Assembly: GCA_012269655.1 (NCBI GenBank)
Contig: JAAXJV010000123.1
Coordinates: 1 to 12,156 of the forward strand
Length of the DNA: 12,156 nt
DNA from: Pseudomonadales bacterium
GTDB lineage: Bacteria > Pseudomonadota > Gammaproteobacteria > Pseudomonadales > Litorivicinaceae
Direction of reading: 5' to 3'
Numbering within the stretch: the first letter of the stretch is position 1; each line of letters begins with the position of its first letter. The translations under genes and the position numbers were made by a program. Of the stretch, positions 1 through 7,140 are shown in pieces. The notes under the pieces are model-generated. The model made no database searches. It had not been told where the DNA came from and was given only the letters and a program-made list of their open reading frames with translations.

Positions 1-1213
1 TTGGGTCCGAATTCCAATACAAGATATCAAAGGGCGGGGGTGTTTTACCCTTCAGGTAATTATTGACGACGTAAGACCAAATCAAATCGTTGCTACGCAG
101 CAGGTTAAATCCTAGGGATAAGGATTTTCCGCTGAACACGCCTTCTTTGCGCAGGATTTCTTCTCGTTGGGCGACTTCGTCTGGATCCAAAAAGACACTC
201 AATTGGCCCGGGTCACTGAAGTCGAGCAAAGTAGTCAAAAAGGTAGCGCTATCGACCCAGGCTTTGCGGCGCTTCTGCAACACGCCTAAGGCGCAGGACA
301 ACAGGGTTCCGCCGACGCACCAACTGATGGCATTGAGTTTTTTCTGGCCGGTTTGCTCACGAACGATATTCATTGCTTGAATCACGCCGCGTTCGACATA
401 GTCATCCCAGCGGACGGTTGCATGACGCTCGTCAGGGTTGACCCAACTGATCATGTACAGGGTGTTGCCTTGAGCAACCGCCCATTCAACGAAGCTGTTG
501 CCTGACCCCAGGTCCAGAATGTAGAACTTGTTGATGCAAGGCGGCACAACCAAAAGAGGTTTCTGGTTTACGGTATTGGTGCTGGGCGCATATTGGATAA
601 GCTCGAACAGATCGTTCTTGTAAACCACCGCGCCGGGCGTTGTTGCAAGGTTTTCACCGACTTCAAAGGCGGCCTCGTCGGTCATCGTAATACGACCTTT
701 TTCCAGATCCGCCAGCAAATTTTTCCAACCGTTTAGTAGTGACTGGCCATTGGATTCCATGGCTTCTTGTATTACTTCGGGGTTAGTTGCGGCGAAGTTG
801 GTTGGGCTCATCGCATCGATATAAGCCTGAGTGTAGAACTTTAACTTTTCTTTGTCTTTCTCGTCACCGGGGACCGACTCGGCCCACTGGTTCAGCATAT
901 CGCTGGTGAGTAAATAGGATTGCTTGATGAAGTCATAAACCGGTTGATCATCCCAGGCCTGATTGTTAAAACGACGATCAGACTCGAGGCTGGGAATGCC
1001 CATGACGTGTTGCCAAAGTTGCATTTGTTGGCGCTGATATTCCGTCATTTTTTCAACCCATTGAGTCGGGTTGCTCCAATCTGACTGGGATAACTCAGTC
1101 CAAGCTTGAGTCATGGCCTTCACGGCTTCATGGCTATGCTGATCTGTGATTCGCTCCAACATCGTCTGGGTTTGACGAGTTAATTCCTGAAACAACTGAT
1201 TCGTGTCTGTCAT
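1..1213 (-). CDS. phaC: Class I poly(3-hydroxyalkanoate) synthase PhaC, 3' end beyond the window
   Basis: Polymerises (R)-3-hydroxyacyl-CoA into polyhydroxyalkanoate at the granule surface. The frame is open from the ATG at 1213 to the window edge, giving 404 residues of a protein usually near 590. The N-terminal PhaC_N domain is clear (DRRFNNQAW near residue 80, then a YDFIKQSYLL stretch), followed by NFAATNPE, VVPPCINKFYILDL and NSFVEWAVAQGNTLYMISW, all hallmarks of class I synthases. The nucleophile is Cys299 in the box SWCVGGT; most class I enzymes have Gly where this one has the first Ser. The last visible residues (PPPFDILYWNSD) match the family. The catalytic Asp and His lie outside the window. 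The start is 2 nt after the phaA stop, with only a weak Shine-Dalgarno (GAGCGAG), so translation is probably coupled to phaA. The class assignment is firm; completeness cannot be judged here. Confidence 0.95.
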   Translation of the reverse strand, partial: MTDTNQLFQELTRQTQTMLERITDQHSHEAVKAMTQAWTELSQSDWSNPTQWVEKMTEYQRQQMQLWQHVMGIPSLESDRRFNNQAWDDQPVYDFIKQSYLLTSDMLNQWAESVPGDEKDKEKLKFYTQAYIDAMSPTNFAATNPEVIQEAMESNGQSLLNGWKNLLADLEKGRITMTDEAAFEVGENLATTPGAVVYKNDLFELIQYAPSTNTVNQKPLLVVPPCINKFYILDLGSGNSFVEWAVAQGNTLYMISWVNPDERHATVRWDDYVERGVIQAMNIVREQTGQKKLNAISWCVGGTLLSCALGVLQKRRKAWVDSATFLTTLLDFSDPGQLSVFLDPDEVAQREEILRKEGVFSGKSLSLGFNLLRSNDLIWSYVVNNYLKGKTPPPFDILYWNSDP

Positions 1214-1215
1214 CG

Positions 1216-2397
1216 TTAGGCTCGCTCGAATAGGGCGGCTACGCCTTGACCACCACCAATGCATAATGTGGCAATCGCATAGCGCTTTTGAGTTCGGTGT
1301 AGCTCATAAATCGCTTTGGTGGACACAATGGCGCCGGTTGCGCCAATGGGGTGTCCGAGGCTGATGCCTGAGCCGTTTGGGTTGACGATGGCAGGATCGA
1401 TATCGAGACCATGACAGACCCCCAATGCCTGTGCGGCAAAGGCCTCATTGACTTCCCAGACATCAATGTCGTCAATACTTAAGCCGGTTTGTTTGAGCAG
1501 CCGTTCGGTGGCGGGCACAGGTCCGAGTCCCATGACTTTCGGATCCAAGGCTACAAACGCGTAGTCGACGAGCCGTGCCATCGGGGCCAGATTTTGAGCT
1601 TTTACAGCCTCTGCACTGGCTAGGGTCATGACGCAGGCTGCGTCGTTGATGCCCGAGGCATTGCCAGCCGTCACGGAGCCGTCTTTTTGGAACACGGGAC
1701 GTAGGCTGGATAGGCTGTCTGGTGTGGTATCGGGTTTGACGTGCTCATCGGTATCAAATATCTGGGTCTTGCGGCCTGCGCGGACTTCGATGGGCAGAAT
1801 TTGATCGCCAAAATAACCTTGCTCGATGGCCCGTGCGGCGCGCTGATGACTTTGCGCAGCCAATGCATCCTGTGCTTCACGACTAATTTGATAGCGCTCG
1901 GCTACCCGTTCGGCGGTGACGCCCATGTGTGCTTCGTCAAAAGGATCGGATAGGGCGCCTAGCATGGCATCTACCAATTCAGCATTGCCCATCTTTTGAC
2001 CAAATCGTTGAGTGGGAAGCCAATGAGGTACCCGACTCATAACTTCAGCACCGCCAGCGATCGCAACTTCGGTTTGGTCCTCATTGATCATCTGAGCGCC
2101 TGCGATGATGGCGCTCAGACCGCTTCCGCATAAGCGATTAAGGTTGAATGCGGGAGTGCTTTCCGGGAGCCCGCCATGAACCGCGGCCGCTCGGGATAAA
2201 TACATATCTTTGGGTTCGGTATTGCAGACGTGTCCCATGACGACATGGCCGACTGTCTCAGGATCTACCTTTGAACGATGAAGGCTCTCGCGAATGACCT
2301 GGGAAGCCAGCTCAATCGGCCGCGTGTTTCGAAAAGAGCCACCAAAGGTACCGATGGCGGTTCGAACCGGGCCTAAAACAAATATCTCTTTGCGCAT
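1216..2397 (-). CDS. phaA: Acetyl-CoA acetyltransferase (beta-ketothiolase), PhaA/BktB type
   Basis: Condenses two acetyl-CoA to acetoacetyl-CoA, the first step of PHB synthesis, in the cytoplasm. At 393 aa it has the normal thiolase length. Visible catalytic elements are Cys90 in NRLCGSGL (acyl-enzyme nucleophile), the NEAFAAQA motif, His349 in GHPIGATGA and Cys379 in LCIGGGQG. VRTAIGTFGGS at the N-terminus and TEPKDMYL near residue 60 recall Cupriavidus BktB more than its PhaA, so somewhat longer ketoacyl-CoA substrates are possible (inference). A GGAAG Shine-Dalgarno lies 5 nt before the ATG, inside a potential hairpin. The gene sits 60 nt after phaB and 2 nt before phaC, so it is the middle gene of a phaBAC operon. 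It ends in TAA. Confidence 0.95.
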   Translation of the reverse strand: MRKEIFVLGPVRTAIGTFGGSFRNTRPIELASQVIRESLHRSKVDPETVGHVVMGHVCNTEPKDMYLSRAAAVHGGLPESTPAFNLNRLCGSGLSAIIAGAQMINEDQTEVAIAGGAEVMSRVPHWLPTQRFGQKMGNAELVDAMLGALSDPFDEAHMGVTAERVAERYQISREAQDALAAQSHQRAARAIEQGYFGDQILPIEVRAGRKTQIFDTDEHVKPDTTPDSLSSLRPVFQKDGSVTAGNASGINDAACVMTLASAEAVKAQNLAPMARLVDYAFVALDPKVMGLGPVPATERLLKQTGLSIDDIDVWEVNEAFAAQALGVCHGLDIDPAIVNPNGSGISLGHPIGATGAIVSTKAIYELHRTQKRYAIATLCIGGGQGVAALFERA

Positions 2398-2403
2398 GTC
2401 GTC

Positions 2404-2437
2404 TTCCAGTTGGGTGGAACCGACCCGCCTGGGCCGG
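2404..2437 (-). promoter_or_regulatory. Two tandem hairpins in the phaB-phaA spacer, one covering the phaA Shine-Dalgarno
   Basis: In the minus-strand transcript CCGGCCC can pair with GGGTCGG (7 bp, one G-U wobble, 4-nt loop AGGC; positions 2437-2420). It is followed at once by TTCCA pairing with TGGAA (5 bp, 6-nt loop; positions 2419-2404). The second stem includes part of the phaA Shine-Dalgarno GGAAG. The first stem has an A-C mismatch when read on the plus strand, so it suits RNA made from the minus strand. There is no U-tract, so it is not an intrinsic terminator. It could stabilise the mRNA or tune phaA translation; this is inference from base pairing alone. Confidence 0.35.
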
Positions 2438-2457
2438 CATGTGTATTAGGGCAGCCC

Positions 2458-3204
2458 CTAGAACATGTGCTGGCCACCGTTGATGGCTAGGTTGGATCCG
2501 GTGATAAACGCCGCCGGATCGCTGGCAAGGTAACTGACCGCGTGTGCGATTTCCTCGGGCTGACCCAAACGGCCGACAGGAATGGTGCTGGCAATTTTTT
2601 CAAGAATATCGTCACCGATTGCTGCCACCATGCTGGTCAGGATGTAGCCAGGGCTGACGGTGTTTACCGTGATGCCTTTACTGGCGACTTCTTGGGCTAA
2701 GGACTTGGTGAAACCATGCATGCCGGCTTTTGCTGCAGCATAGTTGGTCTGGCCAAACTGGCCCTTTTGGCCATTAACCGAGCTGATGTTGATGATACGG
2801 CCCCATTTGTTTTCCAGCATGGGATTGATGCACAAACGCGTCATGTTGAACACGCTGCGTAAATTGGCGTTCATCACCTCGTCCCATTGCTCTAGTGTCA
2901 TCTTACGGAAGGTTGAATCCCGGGTAATGCCGGCGTTGTTCACCAACACATCAATTGACCCGTGTTTTTCAATGATGCCGTTCACGCAGGCTTCCGAGCT
3001 GGCCGGATCGGATACGTCGCCGTAGGCCACGTCAATGTCGAACCCGTCGGCCGCCTGTTGTGCTTTCCAGTTTGCTGCTTTCTCATGGTTGCCGCCGCTG
3101 TTGTACCCAGCGACCACGTTGAATCCTTGATTGGCGAGCTCACGACAAATCGCCGAACCAATGCCACCCGTACCACCGGTGACCAATGCAACTTTACTTC
3201 CCAT
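2458..3204 (-). CDS. phaB: Acetoacetyl-CoA reductase PhaB (short-chain dehydrogenase)
   Basis: Reduces acetoacetyl-CoA to (R)-3-hydroxybutyryl-CoA, usually with NADPH, supplying the PHB synthase. The 248 aa are the usual PhaB length. The Rossmann motif TGGTGGIG is at residues 9-16 and NNAG at 89-92. The catalytic set is Asn114, Ser142, Tyr155 and Lys159 (YAAAK). The PhaB signature SSVNGQKGQFGQTNY separates it from the closely related FabG. A strong Shine-Dalgarno (GGAGG) lies 4 nt before the ATG. It is the first gene of the operon, facing a 247-bp control region shared with the divergent tusA-like gene. It ends in TAG. The BAC order is known from Azotobacter and some Pseudomonas and differs from phaCAB of Cupriavidus. 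Confidence 0.95.
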   Translation of the reverse strand: MGSKVALVTGGTGGIGSAICRELANQGFNVVAGYNSGGNHEKAANWKAQQAADGFDIDVAYGDVSDPASSEACVNGIIEKHGSIDVLVNNAGITRDSTFRKMTLEQWDEVMNANLRSVFNMTRLCINPMLENKWGRIINISSVNGQKGQFGQTNYAAAKAGMHGFTKSLAQEVASKGITVNTVSPGYILTSMVAAIGDDILEKIASTIPVGRLGQPEEIAHAVSYLASDPAAFITGSNLAINGGQHMF

Positions 3205-3327
3205 TTTTCCTCCAATCTTCCCTGAATGAATCCGTTCATCGTCATGGAAAGGTTCCTTAGTAGCTCAGATCCTGTAAATATCTGGGTCGGCTTCGTGCCG
3301 TTCGCTAGAATAAAATCGCCCACTGGC

Positions 3328-3345
3328 AGGTTGCTGATGCAACCT
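3328..3345. repeat. 7-bp perfect inverted repeat in the phaB leader
   Basis: AGGTTGC (3328-3334) and GCAACCT (3339-3345) flank a 4-nt centre TGAT. No T-run follows on either strand, so it is not a typical terminator. The core TTGC-N4-GCAA resembles in form the TGC/GCA dyads reported for PhaR repressors of PHB genes, so an operator role is possible. That resemblance is by eye only. Confidence 0.4.
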
Positions 3346-3376
3346 TGCTACAGTTTGATTACGAAATTGCGACAAA

Positions 3377-3393
3377 TTTGACGTGAAGTCAAA
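3377..3393. repeat. Inverted repeat TTTGAC-N5-GTCAAA, candidate operator
   Basis: TTTGAC (3377-3382) and GTCAAA (3388-3393) form a perfect 6-bp dyad with a 5-nt spacer, about 60 bp upstream of the tusA-like start. Each arm contains a TTGAC core that could double as a -35 box on either strand, so a bound dimer could affect both divergent genes. The binding protein is unknown. Confidence 0.4.
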
Positions 3394-3451
3394 ACATTTT
3401 TTTGCAGCGCAATATATCCGATCGATGAATTGAAATGTCACGGGAGAAATC

Positions 3452-3676
3452 GTGCCGAATAGTACTTTGGATACAAGTGGTACCTGGTGCCCAGAACCGA
3501 TTATGCTGTTGAGCGAGCGTATTGAGGCGCTCCAATCTGGCGATCAAGTTCAATTAATTTCAACAGATCCGGCATCAAAACGAGACGTGCCCAAGTATTG
3601 TTCTGCCATGGGCCACCATTTGATCGAACAAACCGAGGACAACGACCAATTCGAGTTTTTGATTCAGTTGCGATGA
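3452..3676 (+). CDS. TusA/SirA-family sulfurtransferase
   Basis: A small (74 aa) single-domain sulfur-carrier protein. Family members pass persulfide sulfur on a conserved cysteine, for example in tRNA 2-thiouridine synthesis or other sulfur relay. The N-terminal CPxP motif is present as Cys13 in TWCPEPI, followed by the typical GDQVQLISTDPASKRDVPKYC stretch (longer motif at roughly residues 30-50) and GHHLIEQ. Length and motif order match TusA. The start is GTG at 3452 with GGGAG about 5 nt upstream; the in-frame ATG at 3425 meets a stop after two codons and is ruled out. The gene stands alone on its strand, divergent from phaB, and its last 13 nt overlap the convergent gene downstream. E. 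coli-type TusA function is likely, but paralogues exist, so no symbol is given. Confidence 0.88.
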   Translation: MPNSTLDTSGTWCPEPIMLLSERIEALQSGDQVQLISTDPASKRDVPKYCSAMGHHLIEQTEDNDQFEFLIQLR

Positions 3677-4290
3677 CGGGCCAGCAAGCCAAAAAAGTCG
3701 TACTGAATTGGGGCGCCGGCTCTTAACTGACTGGCCTGTTCGGACCGGACCAGTCCGGCGAAGCCTTGAAATCGACGGGCATCCACCCGAACCGTGCGGG
3801 GCCCATCGTTTCCGCGTTGCTCGACATCCACCATCGGTACAATCTCACCCCGTTTGACGTGCCACATCTGTAAGCGCTTGAACATCCACTCGTCGCCCGT
3901 CAAAAAAGCCGCAGATAACTCAGCCATGTCGGGACATTGGATGGGATGCGTTGCGTCGAAATGATCCCGAGCAGCGCACAGCCCTAGGCGGACAAAGGCT
4001 GGTGGAGTTCGACTCAACTGACTCAATTCAGGATCGGTATAACCCTGAAAGCGCGTAGTGAACTGAGTAACCGGCGCAAGCGTGCCACAGTGCAGAATCA
4101 TGCCCACGCAGCTGTCATCCTCGTTCAAGGCCCAGGCCAGAATCGGGTGCGGAATCAATTCACTGGGTCCAAACCCAATATTCAGTAGTGCGCCGTGCCC
4201 ATCCAGCTCGGGTGCTAGGCGAACGACCTGAGGCTGCCGCTCGAGGCGCCGTTGCGTTAGGTCTATGATCTGCGAATTTACTGTCTCCAC
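3664..4290 (-). CDS. Hypothetical protein, 208 aa, unrecognised
   Basis: I do not recognise this protein. It is soluble in appearance: no signal peptide and no membrane segment. It has a GFGPSELIPHPILAWAL stretch near residue 40 and a C-terminal half rich in charged residues (MFKRLQMWHVKRGEIVPMVD, then RTVRVDARRFQGFAGLVRSE). The start is GTG at 4290 with no clear Shine-Dalgarno; an in-frame TGA nine codons upstream limits any extension. It lies 31 nt after the DUF3080 gene and is probably the last gene of the tatD-epmC-MATE-DUF3080 operon. Its end overlaps the convergent tusA-like gene by 13 nt. Its length, codon use like its neighbours and the absence of stops support a real gene. Confidence 0.65.
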   Translation of the reverse strand: METVNSQIIDLTQRRLERQPQVVRLAPELDGHGALLNIGFGPSELIPHPILAWALNEDDSCVGMILHCGTLAPVTQFTTRFQGYTDPELSQLSRTPPAFVRLGLCAARDHFDATHPIQCPDMAELSAAFLTGDEWMFKRLQMWHVKRGEIVPMVDVEQRGNDGPRTVRVDARRFQGFAGLVRSEQASQLRAGAPIQYDFFGLLARHRN

Positions 4291-4321
4291 GGATTGAGTA
4301 TAGAAGAGCCCTCAAAAAGCG

Positions 4322-5296
4322 TTAGGACCCTAGGACAATGCCACAGCGCCCAAGCAGATCTTTCCAAGCCATCGCGTGCTCGCGAGTCATTTGTTGGAAC
4401 TTTGTGAAACGGCTGTCTACGGCCAGCCATTGAGGTAGCGATCCGGTTTTGTTTTCCAAAGACGCTTGCAGCGCCTCGATCTGCCGCAGGGCTTTGTCGA
4501 TGTCGGATAGCCAAGGTTGAACCCGCTCCAAATATTGACTAGCAAACACTTGCTCGGCTAGGCGGCGCTGCTCGACTTTTCGGGGTCCTGTGCAGATTTT
4601 TGTTTGCTTTAATGCCGGGGTTAGGCGGGCGAAATAGTGAGTGGCCAAGCGATGAGCATGGATGGCGGCAGCGCCTTGGTTGGACTGAGACAGTGCCTGT
4701 AAGCGCCGGTTAAAATCAGCCCGGTCAACGGGTTGATAAGGATCGATCTCAGACAACCAATCGGTCAGAGCTGCCAAGCTAAAGTCGATCTGCGTTCCCG
4801 GTGCCAGTGCCTGGGCGTTAGAGGCAAAGTAAGCGTCCCATTCTGGTCCGGCAATGAGTGCATTGTTCAATAGTCGAGGCCATAAGGCCTCACGATGCAG
4901 GATGAGTTGCTGTAACGGTTCGGCGAGGGCCGGATCAGTGGTTTCGCAGGTTTTGGCTTGGGCTAACAGTTCTTGTGTGAGCAGTAATTGATCGCTGGCC
5001 GGTGCGACTTTACCCAGGCTATTGTTGGCTTTGGCTAGCCCCGGTACCAAACCACACTCTCCCAACTTTAATGCTTTTCCTAAGGACGTCCGTTGTTCAG
5101 GTAAGGCTTGAAGTCTCGTCTGGCGAGGCAAGAGCAGGGTGGCAGGAGTAAGCCTGTCAATTGAGATGTCTTGCTCTAGGGTTCGAGCTAGCCGGGATTG
5201 ATAATCACGAAGCAGTGACTCGGCAGGGTCATTGGCCGGCCAAAACAACCCAACCAGCGCAGCCAAACCCGCCAACACCACAATTGCCTTTTGCAT
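4322..5296 (-). CDS. DUF3080 family protein with N-terminal membrane segment
   Basis: A 324-aa protein of a gammaproteobacterial family of unknown function (DUF3080). Family resemblance, recalled by eye, rests on LLRDYQSRLARTL near residue 30, NNSLGKVAP near residue 91 and NNALIAGPEWDAYF near residue 145. The N-terminus (MQKAIVVLAGLAALVGLFW) is a single hydrophobic segment, so the body is probably periplasmic. Relatives are often lipoproteins, but here no cysteine follows the hydrophobic segment, so no lipobox exists and the segment may be an uncleaved anchor or ordinary signal. The start is 6 nt after the MATE stop with no evident Shine-Dalgarno, which suggests coupled translation. It ends in TAA. 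The role is unknown; the context does not point to one. Confidence 0.8.
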   Translation of the reverse strand: MQKAIVVLAGLAALVGLFWPANDPAESLLRDYQSRLARTLEQDISIDRLTPATLLLPRQTRLQALPEQRTSLGKALKLGECGLVPGLAKANNSLGKVAPASDQLLLTQELLAQAKTCETTDPALAEPLQQLILHREALWPRLLNNALIAGPEWDAYFASNAQALAPGTQIDFSLAALTDWLSEIDPYQPVDRADFNRRLQALSQSNQGAAAIHAHRLATHYFARLTPALKQTKICTGPRKVEQRRLAEQVFASQYLERVQPWLSDIDKALRQIEALQASLENKTGSLPQWLAVDSRFTKFQQMTREHAMAWKDLLGRCGIVLGS

Positions 5297-5302
5297 TCGT
5301 AG

Positions 5303-6670
5303 TTAGTGGGGTGAGGCCGGAGCGGAATCAAGCGATAGACGACGGGTAAGCTGCTTTAGGCGCCATAGCATACCGATCGAGGCGAGGGTTAAGCCGACGA
5401 TTAGGAAGATCCAAAATCCTTTAGGTCCCCATGCTGGACCGCCCAGTGCGCCGCGTCCCAACCAAAGGCCTCCAGGCAGACAAATCACCCAGTAACAGAT
5501 CAGTGCGACCCATAAGGGACCACGGCTGTCTTCCCAGCCCCGTAGTGCCCCGGCACCGATGACCTGGACCGAATCAGGTAGCTGATAGATAGCTGCGTAG
5601 ATCATCAAGGCGGCCGCTAGTTGAGTGACCTCGGGGTTAGCCCCGTACAACAACGCAAACGCATCACGGAATCCGAAAGTCAGCAAACAGGTGGCCCCGG
5701 CAATGGTTAAACCGAGCCAGATTGCTGCCTTGGAGCTATACAGCGCGCCAGACAAGTCACCTAACCCCCTCAGATAACCGACACGGCTGGTAGTGGCGAG
5801 TCCAATCCCCAGTGGAAGCATAAAAAAGAGGGCCGACAGATTGAGGGCAATTTGGTGTGCCCCCACCTGGACTGCACCCAGGGGCGCTAAAAACAGGGCG
5901 ATTACGCTGAACACGCTGGCTTCAACGCAAATAGCGACCGCAATCGGCCAGCCTAATGCATAAAACTCACCCAGCAGTCGCCGTTGGGGTTTCAATCGGT
6001 TCGCGGACGGTTTTGCGCTGGGGTAGCCTTTCAATATGCCGATCCATAAGGCGCCACAACCGGCCCAGAACAGAATGGAGGTGCCCAGCCCAATGCCAAA
6101 GCTTCCCTGCGCAGCCAGTGGACCCCAGCCGAACACCAGGGCTGCGCTGACAGGAAAGTTCAGCCCGACCATGGATAAGGCGATGATCATCTCGAGCTTG
6201 GTTTGCCCAAGGCCGATCAATGAGCTTCGAAGTGCTTGGTATAAGCAGAATCCTGGGATCCCGATAGCAATTCCCATCAAATAATCGACGCCCGCTGAAC
6301 GGGTTCCTAGATCGGCTCCAAACCAAGTGAGTGCCGGCTGAGCAATACTTGTGACCAATACAGCGGCTAGCACGCCCACGGCTAGCATCAAGCTAATGGA
6401 CTGGCCAATCCAGGATTGTGCTTTGGCCAAGTTATTTTGTCCGGTTGCCTTGGCCACCAATGGGGTTGTGGCGTAGGCCAGTCCTGTCAAAAACAGCGCC
6501 ATGGGTAGCCACAAGCCGCCGCCGACGGCTACGCCCGCCAGATCCGTGACTTCGGCTCGACCGGCCACCAGAGCATCGACAAACCCCATGCCGGTGTAAC
6601 ACAGTTGGCTGACCAGTAGGGGGCCCGCAATCTTCCAAATGGCACGCCATTCTGTGAGCAATCGCGTCAT
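5303..6670 (-). CDS. MATE family multidrug/Na+ efflux transporter (NorM-like)
   Basis: An inner-membrane antiporter of the MATE superfamily, which exports cationic drugs or metabolites using Na+ or H+ gradients. The product is 455 aa with about 12 hydrophobic segments. Early motifs are PLLVSQLCYTGMGFVDALVAG and GVAVGGGLWLPMALF, and the second half repeats the fold (QVGAHQIALNLSALFFMLPLGIGLATTSRVGYLRG), typical of NorM/DinF proteins. The open frame extends to 6739, but I choose the ATG at 6670: it overlaps the epmC stop as ATGA, and the upstream 23 residues are polar and read out of frame inside epmC. The gene ends in TAA. Substrate cannot be told from sequence. It lies between epmC and a DUF3080 gene in one transcription unit. 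Confidence 0.92.
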   Translation of the reverse strand: MTRLLTEWRAIWKIAGPLLVSQLCYTGMGFVDALVAGRAEVTDLAGVAVGGGLWLPMALFLTGLAYATTPLVAKATGQNNLAKAQSWIGQSISLMLAVGVLAAVLVTSIAQPALTWFGADLGTRSAGVDYLMGIAIGIPGFCLYQALRSSLIGLGQTKLEMIIALSMVGLNFPVSAALVFGWGPLAAQGSFGIGLGTSILFWAGCGALWIGILKGYPSAKPSANRLKPQRRLLGEFYALGWPIAVAICVEASVFSVIALFLAPLGAVQVGAHQIALNLSALFFMLPLGIGLATTSRVGYLRGLGDLSGALYSSKAAIWLGLTIAGATCLLTFGFRDAFALLYGANPEVTQLAAALMIYAAIYQLPDSVQVIGAGALRGWEDSRGPLWVALICYWVICLPGGLWLGRGALGGPAWGPKGFWIFLIVGLTLASIGMLWRLKQLTRRLSLDSAPASPH

Positions 6671-7140
6671 TGGATTTGCCTCAGTCGGCTGATGAATTGG
6701 ATGGCTCGAGCAGGCGGTTTGGCCTGATCGGCGTGCCACGCTTGGCGCAACGCGTTGATCGCATGCGAAAAGGCCGGGTCTGGCGACACATCACCGTTCA
6801 AATTGTCCTGGCTTGGGCTGAATGGTATTCCCAGCGCCTGACAAAATTCGGCCTCGATGGCCTGAGGGCGAATCTCGACCTGCTCAAACGCCTGTTGCTG
6901 AGCTTGATCGCGGCCGTCTGGGCAATACCAGTACCCAAAGTCATCCTGTTTGCGGCGCTCAGCGCCGGCAACGCACCAATGCGCCACCTCGTGCAAGGCG
7001 CTGCGCACGAAGTCCTCCCGAAAGCGGATCTCTGAAGGTGGCCCCGCGAGGTAAAACGGCTCGTCATAGCCACCGACCAGGCGCGTGTTTAGTGGCGCGA
7101 ACTCGCTATTAAATGCTTGGATAACGCGATCAAGCAACAT
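6667..7140 (-). CDS. epmC: Elongation factor P hydroxylase EpmC (YfcM)
   Basis: Hydroxylates the beta-lysylated lysine of elongation factor P, the last step of the EF-P modification made by EpmA and EpmB. Hallmarks of the family are TRLVGGYDEPFYL (residues 19-31), SALHEVAHWCVAGAERR with the metal-binding HEVAH at 50-54, DFGYWYCPDGRD (67-78), FEQVEIRPQAIE (85-96) and QDNLNGD (111-117). An ATG at 7164 also opens the frame, but the one at 7140 is better: it has GAGG 7 nt upstream and matches the family's N-terminus, giving 157 aa. That start overlaps the end of tatD by 11 nt, and the stop overlaps the MATE start. The product is shorter at its C-terminus than E. coli YfcM (about 180 aa). epmA and epmB are not in the window. 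Confidence 0.93.
   Translation of the reverse strand: MLLDRVIQAFNSEFAPLNTRLVGGYDEPFYLAGPPSEIRFREDFVRSALHEVAHWCVAGAERRKQDDFGYWYCPDGRDQAQQQAFEQVEIRPQAIEAEFCQALGIPFSPSQDNLNGDVSPDPAFSHAINALRQAWHADQAKPPARAIQFISRLRQIQ

Larger units (their letters stand above)
3205..3451. promoter_or_regulatory. Divergent phaB / tusA control region
   Basis: This is the longest non-coding stretch in the window (247 bp), AT-rich, between divergent phaB and the tusA-like gene, and it should hold both promoters. It contains a perfect 7-bp hairpin at 3328-3345, an inverted repeat at 3377-3393, and a wider pair ATTGCG (3366-3371) / CGCAAT (3408-3413). On the phaB strand a TTGACT lies within the 3377-3393 repeat, but no good -10 box follows at 17 nt, so I do not assign exact promoters. 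No PhaR or AraC-type PhbR gene is seen next to the operon, unlike Azotobacter phbBAC. Confidence 0.5.

Noticed and set aside
90..380. Plus-strand open frame of 96 codons
   Set aside because: It lies antisense within phaC, whose frame is strongly supported by conserved motifs.
2982..3323. Minus-strand 113-codon frame upstream of and overlapping phaB
   Set aside because: It is out of frame with phaB, overlaps its conserved N-terminus and has no familiar sequence.
4278..4514. Minus-strand 78-codon frame
   Set aside because: It overlaps the DUF3080 gene in another frame and shows no features of its own.
6671..6739. N-terminal extension of the MATE transporter
   Set aside because: The extra residues are polar, unlike the family start, and the ATGA overlap with epmC marks the likely start.
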